NCBI GenBank assembly: GCA_032821775.1
Contig: JAVLRN010000001.1
Coordinates: forward strand, 4,588,001 to 4,652,000
DNA from: Sanguinoderma infundibulare
Taxonomy: Eukaryota; Basidiomycota; Agaricomycetes; Polyporales; Polyporaceae
Direction of reading: 5' to 3'
Length of the DNA: 64,000 bases
The notes under the pieces were generated by a model that was given only the letters and a program-made list of their open reading frames with translations, did not search any database and was not told the DNA's origin. A program made the position numbers and the translations under genes. Positions 1 to 9,141 of the stretch are shown in pieces. How positions within the stretch are numbered: the stretch's first letter is position 1; every line of letters starts with the position of its first letter.

Positions 1-328
1 AAGCCGGCCGACGCGGGATGCCCATGCCCATGCCCCGCCCGTTCTCAGAGACTGCTCTGCGAAACCACGCTGTCTGCCAGTGGCCGGTGCAACTTGTTCA
101 GCGCGAAGTGGGAACCATGGCGTCAGGAGCAGAAACCCATACATACGTATGTACGCACCTTCTCCCTTCCGAATCCACGCTCTCCCACACGTCCTCCTCC
201 CCGTCCTCTCAAATCCGGCCAGAGGTCGGAGCGATGACATCGAGCGCACATAATCCAGAGGCTGCGATTGAGAACTTGAGATCGAGCACTCGTTGATCCA
301 GGAGAATATGTGCGAGCACGAGGAGATG
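1..328. repeat. Tail of an upstream array unit
   Basis: Bases 1-328 match 17058-17385 without a difference I could see, so the window opens inside the junction between two units. The first 284 bases are the right part of a sequence inserted into a THOC1-like exon (see 16855-17340). The following roughly 40 bases, read on the minus strand, encode the THOC1-like piece [13 protein letters not shown]. It contains a short ATGCCC triplication near base 18. No gene is supported here. Confidence 0.7.
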
Positions 329-800
329 GTCTCACGTCGCATTGCAGTATTCGGAGGTCTTAGACGGAGTCTGGCAGTGTCCACGAGGCGCATCAGCCAT
401 TCGAGATTCACGGAATGGAGATGAGTGGCCTGGAATGTGCTTACCGGACACTGTACTGATTGGGCAGCCACCCGAGATCAGTTACGAGGGAAATATGCGC
501 TACGCGCAAATTATACACATGCTGGCTATGAAGTTGCATGAAGATAATTAGCGGGAGAATCTCTCCGAGTGACACACCGCTGCTGGACATGCCCGCCGCA
601 CGCTGCCACACCGAATCCCGACCAGCCAACTCCTGCCCTCGAGCACAGTACTCGAACGGTCTCGCAAAGCTCAAGGCGGAATTTCGATCCCGTATAACAA
701 CAAAATTGAGTACGTACATTCATTTGTGTCTCCATCCTCCGCGCGCTGACCAGCCTGGTACCGCGGGACAGGACACAAATCTGGCAATCCCAAGGCGAAT

Positions 801-1253
801 ATGGGGTGGTCGGAGAAGGCCTACGCCCTTGGTGTCGTCGTCCGCTGCAAACAGAACCTCCTCGGATGGCCGTGGTACGCAAACATCCCGTTCGCGAACC
901 CGAGCGACCTCCTCGGTGGCCAGCCCATCCTGCGCTTCCTCATCGCGCTCCTGAATGCTGGGATCCTCCGCTTCGAGCCCGCGAGCGAGGAGGACATTGA
1001 CCGCACACGACGGAACTCGAAGGCCGTCCTTCCGGGTGCGCCGCCGACACGCCCACCTCCGTTCTGCTGGGGTCCGTTTGGTCGGAACGATATCGGCCTG
1101 GGTCGCTTCCGGCCGGTTACCAACCCGCTGGGCTTGCCACTCAGACACCCGAAGGACGGTCCAAAGACCCCGAAGCTTATCCTGGACTCCGATGTGGAGG
1201 ATTTGGATGCGGTGGACTCAGAGAATGAGAACGCGCAGGTGGGATGCTGGTAG
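801..1253 (+). CDS. Unidentified 150-residue ORF, unit 1
   Basis: The frame opens with MGWSEKAYALG, continues through a Trp/Pro-rich core (WPWYANIPFANPSDLLGG, then LRFLIALLNAGILRFEP), a basic Pro-rich middle, and an acidic tail (DSDVEDLDAVDSENEN). There is no signal peptide or clear membrane span. The composition looks like a real conserved domain rather than a shadow frame, but I cannot name the family. The upstream sequence gives no clear start context, so an upstream exon is possible. It lies in the 1.7-kb block present only in units 1 and 2, which suggests an inserted, perhaps repetitive, sequence. Confidence 0.5.
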   Translation: MGWSEKAYALGVVVRCKQNLLGWPWYANIPFANPSDLLGGQPILRFLIALLNAGILRFEPASEEDIDRTRRNSKAVLPGAPPTRPPPFCWGPFGRNDIGLGRFRPVTNPLGLPLRHPKDGPKTPKLILDSDVEDLDAVDSENENAQVGCW

Positions 1254-1269
1254 CTAGCATGCAGTGTAT

Positions 1270-1345
1270 CAGTCGTGCTCGAGGATCTTGTCCGCGATCT
1301 CGGGGTTGACGTACACGACAATGTAGTCCTCCGATGTGGTCGAGA
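1270..1345 (-). repeat. Short dispersed repeat shared with the F-box block
   Basis: On the minus strand this segment reads IVVYVNPEIADKIL. A close relative occurs in the F-box/LRR-type block of every unit (about 13015-13075, 30105-30165, 46085-46145 and 61025-61085, reading IVVYVNLEIADKM or similar). A further copy lies at about 18327-18402. It links the unit-1/2-specific block to the F-box-type fragments further right. Confidence 0.5.
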
Positions 1346-1359
1346 GGAAGCGCAGTGAG

Positions 1360-1580
1360 CACCGCACCAAATGCGTCCCCCCGCGGTCATTCCGAATATG
1401 GAAGCGAGTGACAGCAGCGGACGTCTTGATGATGAGGCATCGCCCGGGCGCATGGCAAGGCGATGAAGGTCTATCAGGCCCAGAGCACGACCGACTGAAT
1501 CAAGCAGTGGATATGCGCAGTAGATACTGAATGGTGCGCACCGTTGAGCGCCAGTGCGCTGATACCAATGTTTGTCGTCG
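1360..1580. other. Non-coding stretch with no recognised content
   Basis: I see no supported gene here. Short open frames on both strands lack a coherent domain pattern. The equivalent in unit 2 is 18417-18637. Confidence 0.4.
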
Positions 1581-1664
1581 GCAAGGAGGTGGATGAACTC
1601 CGAGTTGGTCATATGACTGATGCTAGTGCGCATTGTCGAGTAATCGTTGACATCAATCAGTTTG

Positions 1665-1915
1665 GGAGAGCTTGCTCCGGTTCAGACCTTAGGCATATCC
1701 CATGCTGGGCGTGGGGGTCTTGGGGAGGCTGGATGGACCCGAGGGGAAGCGTCCCGGCATGGTTGTTGCGAAGCCCACTTGCACAGTGTTGGAATGTTCA
1801 ATTCCAGCTTGATCTGGCGCAAGGCTTGGTACGGAGAACACTAAACCGGTCGGACAATCGAGGAGTAATGTGAGCATAAGGAACTGTATAGCGCAATTCA
1901 GCACAACCATGGCCA
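1665..1915 (-). pseudogene. Unidentified segment with SNTVQVGFATT motif, left copy of unit 1
   Basis: The minus strand carries HSNTVQVGFATT followed by a Pro/Ser-rich stretch. The same segment is at about 15410-15600, 18722-18972, 32850-32955 and 48085-48300, with deletions. It always precedes the unidentified minus-strand block that contains FDPRDPLLD. I do not recognise the protein. Length variation and frame breaks among copies suggest it is decayed. Confidence 0.35.
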
Positions 1916-1984
1916 GAATGTTCGGAACAGGATGGAAAACGTACCACGTAAATGAGCTTCTGATGCAACACGCCGAAGAGTTTG

Positions 1985-2830
1985 TTGTGGCGATAATGGA
2001 AGCGAGTGCGTTGCGAGGAGATGGCGATGATGGAAGCTCGGACTTGCGCTTGCGGAGATTTCCGCTCTAGCGATGGACTTTCAAATTATTGGTGCATGCA
2101 AGCACCGCCAAGGATGACGCGCGCAGACTAGACTCACCGCCTCGTGGTACGGACTGAATTTGGTCTTGCCCGTGACTTCGTTCGCAGCGGTGCTCTTGCC
2201 GATCCGTGTTTTGAGCTTGCAGTCACGCAAGCGGTACTTGTGCGTCAGCATCGGCAACTTGAACATGAGCTGCGTCTCGGACATGAGCTTGCCATAGCCG
2301 GTCAGGCAGTACTCGTCATCCGAGTCGTCGCCACCCTTGCTGCTCGCAGCGTGGCCCATGTCCGCGCGTCGCAGCAGTCACGATCGGCAGCCGCGGTCGG
2401 GGTGGAATGAGCGCTGTCCCCAATTGAGCCAGACTTGTCGTAATACGAGCCCGTGAGGGTCGCGGTGCGGCAAAGCTGTGATCAAGAGTCAGCTGCCGTT
2501 GTGAGGAACATGGTCAGGGAAGGAATGGACCGAGTGATTGGCTCCGTGCGATCCAAGAGCGGGTCCCTGGGATCAAAGATCTCATTAGACGTCCCGCTAC
2601 TCTCTCCTGCAGCTGAGGACTCACTCACCATCCTGGTGCGCCATGTACCCGCCACTCGGAACTTTGTAGTCACGGACGCGTACGTCCGTCTGTTCGTCGC
2701 TGCGCTTTTTGGTACCACGCGCGTGTCAGGTGGGTCTTGCACGGGCACGAGCATTGCTTCTTCGTTGAAGGCGGGCAGCATAGCTTGAAGCGAATCGTCA
2801 AGGCGAGTGACAAGGCCCACTTCGAGCTTC
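1985..2830 (-). pseudogene. Unidentified multi-exon fragment, block X, unit 1 copy A
   Basis: On the minus strand the readable pieces, 5-prime to 3-prime, are LDDSLQAMLPAFNEEAM, FDPRDPLLD followed by RSIPSLTMFLTTAADS, SYYDKSGSIGDG, an acidic DDSDDEYCL stretch, QLMFKLPMLTHKYRL, and a final basic piece (RKRKSEL). Plausible splice donors follow the third and fifth pieces. No single frame joins them all, and I do not recognise the family. The block follows a THOC1-like N-terminal half in every unit, so it may be a neighbouring gene fused to THOC1 by a rearrangement. Confidence 0.4.
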
Positions 2831-3129
2831 GATTCCAGCTATGCGTCGAGCTTGGGCTGCTTCAGCTATCGCACCCCCATCCAGACTACATGCTGTCGCG
2901 CACGTACGAGAACTGGAAGATCGTGGACGCGGTGACTCAGCGGTTGTTTTTAGACCTGCAGTTGACGAGAGTGCAAGAGGCAATTGTGGAAGGCGCGGAC
3001 GAAGCGGCGGGCTCGAGCCGATTGCGACGTCACAGACTCGCGGCTCGCCAGGGGCGCACTTCCAAGCCTGGTCGGGACCCTTCTTCTACACCCCGTCGAC
3101 CTCAATCTCGTCTGTCCGCAGTTCTTGGT

Positions 3130-4130
3130 CGAATGGTGCGCACAGCTCCAGTTCCTCTCCCGCTCTAGAATGACCTGCACCATCTCAGAGAATGCACGGC
3201 CATTGGGTGCCGTCTGGCGCAGTTCCTCCGTCGTACGTGTGATCGTCTCTTGTACCCACTGTGCGTCGTCCAGCTCGAGCGTGAGATTGATCTCAAGCGA
3301 ACGATGTCGGTTGGTTTCCCTCGCCTCTTTTGCGGTCTTCACGAACATGTCAGCAGATGGTTGAGGAGGATGAGAAGCTGGAAGAGGAACTTGTCGTTGT
3401 ACATGTGTGTCCGCGCTCTGGTTTCCGGTTTTTGTTTCAATGGACCGGCTGGTACCGTAGGTATATCGTTCGACTTCCTGCCCATGAGCGCACGGTCGTT
3501 CACGGTGGCCTCCTTGGTCGCTGGTAGCACCTTGTTCACCACCACCTTGAACGATGAAAATGTGGCGCGCTCCGTGAATGAAGGTGGATGGGATAATGGG
3601 CACTGCAGCGCCCAAAACGCATGAACGAGCGAGTACAAACCAACGGGAGAGCAGACGCACGCTCCATCTCTTTCCTCCGTTTCTCCGGCACGTTCGCCAC
3701 CTGCTGCTCCTTCGTCTCATCCACAAAATTTGCCTCCTGATGTGCCTGACTTCTCTCGCTTGTGTCCCTCCACCCGGGGCCCGTTCTACATCGGCTCCTA
3801 CTTTCCTCTTAAGCTCACTCCGCTCTGCAGGAAAAACGCGACTGAGGATTGTGGGAATGCGACCACAAAACTTAGTCATCGCACCCGTGTTAGATAGCTG
3901 CCGAAGGAGGTCATTCAGGGTGCGGAGGAGGACGAGGGCCTTGCCCTTCTGCGGGATCATGCCCTCGGTGAGGCGTTCTGCACACTCTTCTATCCACGAG
4001 AATGTGTGAGCACAAGGAGATGGGTTTGTGTCTTGAGGAGGTCCTGGAGGACTGTCGAGGGGAACACTTGGTCGCATGCATCTGTGGTCGCGCTGAGTGA
4101 AAGCCCGAGGATTGGAGTGTGAGTGCACGA
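3130..4130 (-). pseudogene. THOC1-like (THO complex subunit 1) fragment, unit 1 copy A
   Basis: On the minus strand the pieces, in order, are [65 protein letters not shown], a frame-shifted FWALQ-type piece, [19 protein letters not shown] and [10 protein letters not shown]. This order and these motifs match THOC1/Hpr1, a nuclear subunit of the THO/TREX mRNP export complex. The frame shifts after FCGRI...RVFP, and the piece equivalent to [13 protein letters not shown] is deleted. After the NW motif the sequence soon passes into unrelated block X. Usual THOC1 proteins exceed 600 residues, so this is a broken N-terminal half. Confidence 0.75.
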
Positions 4131-4229
4131 GCACTTGCAAGCGAGGCTAATCGACTTACCAATTCGCTGCCGCAACGAGCCGACATCACATACAGAGGCC
4201 GCTCCGGCTGTGTCTCGGATGCTTGCGAC

Positions 4230-4700
4230 CTAAGCGGAGAGGAGACGGGGAAAATGCATCAATTCTAAACTCTTGGTAACGGCCGCTCCAGCACTGTACG
4301 CGCCTCTCGGGGTTACGGCAACCAGTGAATTGAACACTTTCATTGGAGTCGTGAGTTGCGCAAACAGAAAGCCCATCGGATACCCAAAGTCCGATGCGAA
4401 GACCTCAATCGAGTACCGCGCCATCAGATTTTGCGAGCTCCTGGGGGCCGTCACTGACGCAACAAGGTACTGCCCACCAGGGAGCAGCGCCATCTCGAGC
4501 ACCGTCTGCGGGTATTAATCTCCCATCAGCGCATATACTTAGGGTTGTCGTGGTCCCCATGCTCCAGGAGGGAGATGGTGCGGGTGAGGTAACACTCAGC
4601 TTCGAGCCGGGAGAGGTTCACGATGGGGTAGCGGTCAGTGGGCGAGACGGGCGGACACCGCCGGTTTGTTCAAGCAGCGCTGCAGCTGGTTGCTGAAGGC
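4230..4700 (-). pseudogene. F-box-associated-type fragment, unit 1
   Basis: Two minus-strand pieces: VNLSRLEAECYLTRTISLL (about 4.58-4.63 kb) and, after a probable short intron, LLPGGQYLVASVTAPRSS followed by MARYSIEVFASDFGYPMG and a Val/Ala-rich end. The LPGGQYLVASV motif is typical of the beta-propeller-like C-terminal region of agaricomycete F-box proteins. No F-box lies next to it, so it is a C-terminal fragment. It abuts the THOC1-like copy A 5-prime end directly. Confidence 0.45.
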
Positions 4701-4768
4701 GGATGAACTCCGAGTTGGTCATACGACTGACACTAGTATGCATGGTCAAGTAATCGCTAACATCAATT
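4697..4768 (-). repeat. Dispersed 70-bp repeat reading SRMTNSEFIRL
   Basis: This segment encodes SRMTNSEFIRL preceded by DVSDY.TM on the minus strand. Copies lie at about 1584-1657, 18645-18714, 21819-21890, 37349-37424 and 52714-52787. In each unit one copy adjoins the F-box-associated-type fragment. In units 1 and 2 an extra copy lies in the left block, so that block carries pieces of the same gene family. Confidence 0.6.
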
Positions 4769-4939
4769 AGACAATATGGCCGCGATTCACAAAAGCAGAC
4801 ACCGGATGGGTTCAGCCCCGACACCATGATGGGCCATGAAAGAAGACGTGGTGCGCATGGACATGACCTTGCATACAGCTGAGCGGACATGATCTTTGGG
4901 GGTATTACGAGGGGCTCACTCACCCATCGAAGTGATCTA

Positions 4940-5310
4940 GTTAGGTGACGTCCGAACGAGTATTTGGCCGAACATCTGATGGATGATGCCCGCGTGCGGT
5001 GCTGATTTGAAAGTCCAAGATGGCAAGCCGGTCGAGTCCAGTCCCTGTATTTGATGGCGTGCAATGTCAGCAAATAAGATTTTAGCCGACACAGTAATTA
5101 TAACACACTTACGCTGGCGAAGGGCCAGTCATTGATGCAGCGATGATTGTGGTAGAGAGCAAAGAGCGACTGCCACGACACGAACCGAGGGCAGCGCCAC
5201 AAGGGTCCAAGCGCCTGCAGCTGCCATTTGCGGAATCCCGCTCTCTCATATTGAACCTCCATCAGCTTCGACCCCGCTTCCACTCATTCGTTTCAACCCG
5301 TGCTGCGCTC
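4940..5310 (-). pseudogene. Unidentified two-exon fragment, unit 1
   Basis: Minus-strand exon 1 reads MEVQYERAGFRKWQLQALG, then PLWRCPRFVSWQSLFALYH, and ends at a GTAAGTGTT donor near 5113. After an intron with a CAG acceptor, exon 2 reads GLDSTGLPSWSFK, then IIHQTFGQILVRTSPNWI and SMG at another GTGAG donor. The splice sites and coherent composition suggest part of a real protein gene. I do not recognise the family. The N terminus and the rest of the C terminus are not identifiable. Confidence 0.45.
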
Positions 5311-5570
5311 TGCCACAGTATCCAAGTAATCAGTCTGCCAGTTCTGGACCATGGCAATAAAGACTGCTCTCCGCCGACAATTTCTTCCAACCGGCACTCA
5401 TCAGCAGCTGCCATCAGCCTGTCAGTTCTATCCGAGTTGATTCAGTCACAACAGAACCACCCAAGCGGTGGCGCAGCTCGCACAGCTGAGTCAGGCTACG
5501 TCGCAGCACCCGGAGATTGAGCCCGTGTGGAGACAGGGCCAGACCTTGGATGATGGTATTCCTCTATGAG
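5285..5570. other. Stretch of unclear coding potential, unit 1
   Basis: The plus strand contains a Gln-rich reading (QLAQLSQATSQHPEIEP) near 5.47 kb that resembles a Gln-rich regulator, but it is short and flanked by stops. Equivalent stretches: 22412-22697, 37945-38230 and 53310-53590. I would not call a gene. Confidence 0.25.
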
Positions 5571-6110
5571 CCGCCGCAATAACTTGCAGATAATTATTTG
5601 ACAACAAATTTGACCTCGAGCGACCAATGTAGAGTTGGTATATGGATTTATAGCATCTGGGGCTCCGGACGTGGTAAGCACACATAGGAGGCGAAGGACG
5701 TGTACTTGAAGCACTGCTACCCAGGGTTAGGTGCAAGGTTTGGGCTAACCTATGTTAGCGATTCTCTGAGTTTTGTGTCAGCTGAACAGTACACCATATG
5801 TATGTATACAGTGAATGAATCCCAGTGCAGATTTTTGTAGCCAACAACTTTCAGTGCATGGTTGATTATTGTCTGCGGGAGCCCCTTCGCCGAAATGGGC
5901 AGCACACTCGGGTTAGGGGCACGGGTTAGGGGCAAGGTTAACATAGGTTAGCGAATTTGAAGGCTCCTGTTGGGTTTGCATCCGTAAAACAAACACTGTA
6001 TCAATCCCAGTTTATGTGCATATGTATACTACAAATTTCAAGACGCAGAACACGCGTGAAGAGAACTTTTGGGGGTTAGGGCTAGGGTAGTGTTGGGTTT
6101 AAGCCGCTTC
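5570..6110. repeat. AT-rich island with degenerate telomere-like motifs, unit 1
   Basis: This island is clearly more AT-rich than its flanks. It contains GGGTTAGGTGCAAGG (5731), then GCTAACCTATGTTAGCG, and about 170 bases later GGGTTAGGGGCACGGGTTAG, GGGGCAAGGTTAACATAGG and finally GGGGGTTAGGGCTAGGG (about 6071). TTAGGG is the common basidiomycete telomere repeat, but the copies here are scattered and degenerate. The TAACCTATGTTAG core occurs in both orientations. No coding signal. Confidence 0.6.
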
Positions 6111-6303
6111 CACTTTGGGAAGGTGATCGCTCTCAGCTCTCAACTAAGCCTTGTCTCTCGACCACCAGTTGGATTACGCAGGCTCGTATGAATTCCGGTA
6201 ATCTGCATTTGACGGCCTCCGCGGTGGTGACGACATTCGGCAAGGACACATTGGATGACGGATAGCCTCCGCTTGTTAGCGGTGGCGGCAATGGTGAAGG
6301 CCG

Positions 6304-6798
6304 ATGCCCTCGCAGGTAGGGAAGGCAACAATACAATCTCGGAAATTACGAAGGTCATCAGGGCTGATATATTGCACACCACGTCTGATCAAGTCCCTGG
6401 ATCATATCGGCGAAATTCGGTTGAAGGAGCATCGCAAGCTTGCTGTCTGCATAAGCCTCCGAGTATCGAACCGTCGCTTGCACTGGCGAGTTGCGACAGC
6501 GCGTGGAGCCCTGCGTAATTTGTTCACAGGTGTGCATCTCGTTCCCAAGCATCCTCCCCAGCGTCTGGCTGCTCCGATGAGTACGCGTTGGAATCGTGAG
6601 CCAATATACACAGCCGATGCAACCCTTGATTTGTCCAAAATGAGCCTGTGCGAGCGTTCTCCGCCCGACAACATCATGTCCCCGGTACGAGACCCTCCGA
6701 GAGCTCAACAAAGTCCTTGTCAGGCCCACTCGAGCATACACAAAGATATGGTAGTAGAATCAATATATTGGAACGTGGACGGCCGCGGAGAGCTATAA
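6304..6798 (+). other. Open frame of 164 codons, unidentified, unit 1
   Basis: The frame is open for 164 codons, with a basic first half (RKLRRSSGLIYCTPRLIKSL) and no recognisable motif. It is kept open in all four units despite substitutions, but a minus-strand frame over the same bases is also open, and there is no clear start or intron signal. I regard it as possibly coding only. Confidence 0.25.
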
Positions 6799-7136
6799 TG
6801 TTACCGCTCGATGGCATCTCGCTTTGCACCTCCGTGCAGATCTGCGTTTGATGACCGCTGCGCACACCGGCCTAGGGTCCAATCACGATTTTTGAGTGCG
6901 AGATCGACGGACGCGATCATGGCGGCCGTCGTGATTTGCCGTGTGCCTAGATGGATGGGTGGTTAGCCGACCTCGAAACCGCGTATGCAGAAAGGAGATC
7001 AGAAGGGAATTGGTATTTGGAATGTGGAGATCGCGTCGCAAACCAGTATCCTGCCCGACCGCCTCGTCCTACACCAACCCCGCAGCCCGGAGCGCGAGGA
7101 TGAGAAGCATGATTGCCGGGCGCACGAGCGACTGTT

Positions 7137-7415
7137 CTAGCGGCGAGCGGAGGCGAGCAACCGGAGGCCGTTGAGCGTGGTCAAGATGGCGTTTGTGTTA
7201 AGATCAACGCGTGCGAACCACATCGTGCAGTACGTCAACGGGGTAGGGATGGAGGTGAGAAGAGAGGGGCCGTCGGAGAAAGCGGGCAAATGTGGGACGC
7301 GGTCGCGTCGATTTTCCGAGATGCGGGCGTGCACAGAGATACCGTCCGGGCGCGCACAGACTGCGGGGCGGCAGGAAGTATTTAAAGGAGGCTGGAGGTT
7401 GCAGGTGCCCCCCAT
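7137..7415 (-). pseudogene. Possible multi-span membrane protein fragment, unit 1
   Basis: The minus strand reads WFARVDLNTNAILTTLNGLR, which resembles the end of the multi-membrane-span DUF6534-type family common in mushroom fungi. That is a tentative resemblance based on the NAIL.TLN pattern. Relative to unit 3, 22 bases are missing at about 7143, which cuts the frame after LLASARR. Confidence 0.25.
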
Positions 7416-7515
7416 TCCCGTCCCCGTCCATCCGCCGCCACCCGCTTGTCATCATCGTGTCCGTCCGCGCCGAACAATCTCTGTGCTGTCCGTCCGCCAC
7501 CTCCCGCTTGCCTTC
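7370..7515 (+). promoter_or_regulatory. TATA-like motif followed by a pyrimidine-rich run, unit 1
   Basis: GGAAGTATTTAAAGGAGG is followed within about 25 bases by a long C/T-rich stretch (CCCCCCATTCCCGTCCCCG and onward). This arrangement is typical of fungal core promoters. A convincing downstream coding exon is not visible. Equivalent sites: about 24497-24642, 40050-40195 and 55393-55538. Confidence 0.35.
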
Positions 7516-7587
7516 GCTCACTTGTTGTGCCCGTCCTGTTCGAGGACTGGCGGTCTGCGGCGTGGCCGTCATCTTGACTGTCGCAGC

Positions 7588-7770
7588 AGAGAGGTACGTT
7601 TCCGGTCAGCTGCTGGTGGGAAGAATTTGACACTGACCGCACTTGTACATGTGCCCGCACCGCCCGTTCGACTCACGTTTGCGTATCGGGCACTCCAGTA
7701 GTCGTGGCAAAGAGGTACGCCACCGCTCGGTTGCTCAGGGAGACATTTTGATGTTGACTGCGTTTGTAGT
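7588..7770. repeat. Degenerate 62-bp tandem pair, unit 1
   Basis: GCAGAGAGGTACG... (7588) and GCAAAGAGGTACG... (7706) begin two segments of about 62 bases that stay alignable through TTTGA..TG..ACTG to TTTGTA or CTTGTA. The spacing is about 118 bases. AGAGAGGTACG looks like an exon end plus donor, so this may be a duplicated exon-intron border. Present in all units (24715, 40262 and 55611 for the first half). Confidence 0.35.
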
Positions 7771-8372
7771 TGCAGAGCGTCGTACGTTGGCATCAGGAAG
7801 GACTGCGCAGGTGGCGCAAGAGGGTGGCCTGGGTGACGTCGGGTGTGATGTGATGCGCACGGCGTATGATGCTGTTTAGATACACTCAGATACAAACGAC
7901 GGGGAGATGCTGTGTGGGGCAATGACCTCAGGCTTAACTCGTCATCACTGCCATGACTGCGGCCGGAGCGCAAATGCAAGCTGAGCCGCGAGCCGTGGGA
8001 GTACGTACTCTACAGCATCGGGTCCTCCTCCCCGCGTCCAGGCGTCATTGAGCGACGGAGCGAGGCGTCGGCGGTTCTGGATATCATCTCCCCACGCGCA
8101 TTGAATGGAGGCCGTTAAGGTTGGAGGGAGCATCGCTCGCTCGTGCGTCGTTCATTCCGGAGGATCGCATCAGCGAGGCCGGGGCGAGGCATCCGTTGCG
8201 AATCGAAGGGTCTGGTAAAGACACAAGATGACCGTTAGTGTCGTCTCTCGGAAACAACAATTTCTTACAGGGTCGTCGTCGGAGTTCCGGCTCGGTACTA
8301 GTAAAGATTAGCGGGCAAGCGGATCAATATTGGGCACAAGGATACAAGCTCACCAGTCGCAGACACTTTGTC

Positions 8373-8600
8373 TCAGCTTGCCACCGCAGGCGCGGAGTCA
8401 TTGGGCCTTCTGACCGAGATCCGCGTGACCAGAACAGGGGAAGGCGAGCCGTGGTGTGTGAGGCTTACAGAAGCATCACCCACCATCGACCTGGCTTTTC
8501 TCGCGTCGCGAACCGTTATGACCATCACTCGCTTCTCGTGATGCACTCTCATGGGAGAGTCGACTTGTCTTCGGTACGTCTGTTGGATAAGTGTGGTCAT
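8373..8600 (-). other. Open frame of 75 codons, unidentified, unit 1
   Basis: The minus strand reads MTTLIQQTYRRQVDSPMRV, then HHEKRVMVITVRDARKA and SVSLTHHGSPSPVLVTRIS. The frame has been kept in all four units in spite of indels on its 3-prime side. It would be divergent from EXO84, whose start lies about 540 bases away, and could be the first exon of a divergently transcribed gene. The family is not recognised. Confidence 0.3.
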
Positions 8601-8689
8601 TTGAGAGCGCCGGGGGCCTCGTTCGAATGCTTAAAGTCCCATGGGCAGCCAAGAGCAGGACCGAGTGACAAGCCAGAGACAAGACTTTG

Positions 8690-9141
8690 AAACGCGCACA
8701 GAGCCAGAATCGAGGATGAGTGGGTGCTGTCGAGATCGTGACCCGGGCCGGTAAGGAAGCAGATGAGCCACGTGTCTGTGACCGACGCGTGTGGTCACAG
8801 TGACAATGAGCGCCTGCAGCTTTCGTGCAGGCTCGCTCCGACTGGCACATGGATAGATACCGGCACCGGACGACCACTGCAAATGGCCCCGTTTGAGCGT
8901 GCACCCGATGTCGTTGGGATCATACAGGGCGAGCTGAGTATCCCCTCCTCCCAACTCGCTCTCACCAAGTCTCCAGCTAGGCAACACCCCTTCCCGCAAC
9001 CGCACTCGGTCTCGGCCCTCGAATATCCTCACTTTCTGAGCTTCGTCGACCCGCTGTAATACGACTGGGACTGGCTCTTTGAAGTACTCGTTCTAATCCG
9101 ACGACCACGACTTGGGCACCCATCAATTACGACCTCGCACG
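8690..9141 (+). promoter_or_regulatory. EXO84 upstream region, unit 1
   Basis: No gene lies here. Visible elements are a perfect 7-bp inverted repeat GCCTGCA/TGCAGGC (8811-8831), the near-palindrome GTCACAGTGAC just upstream, and GGATAGATAC at 8851, which in units 2-4 is the TATA-like GGATAAATAC. The leader up to the ATG at 9142 is about 280 bases. Confidence 0.4.

Noticed and set aside
2950..4140. A 396-codon minus-strand frame that could be called one long gene
   Set aside because: It matches THOC1 only in pieces; between them the frame is out of register with the THOC1 motifs in the neighbouring frames. It is a chance long frame in a GC-rich pseudogene.
5570..6110. A true telomere or chromosome end
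   Set aside because: The motifs are scattered, degenerate and flanked on both sides by ordinary sequence; the copies recur inside every unit.
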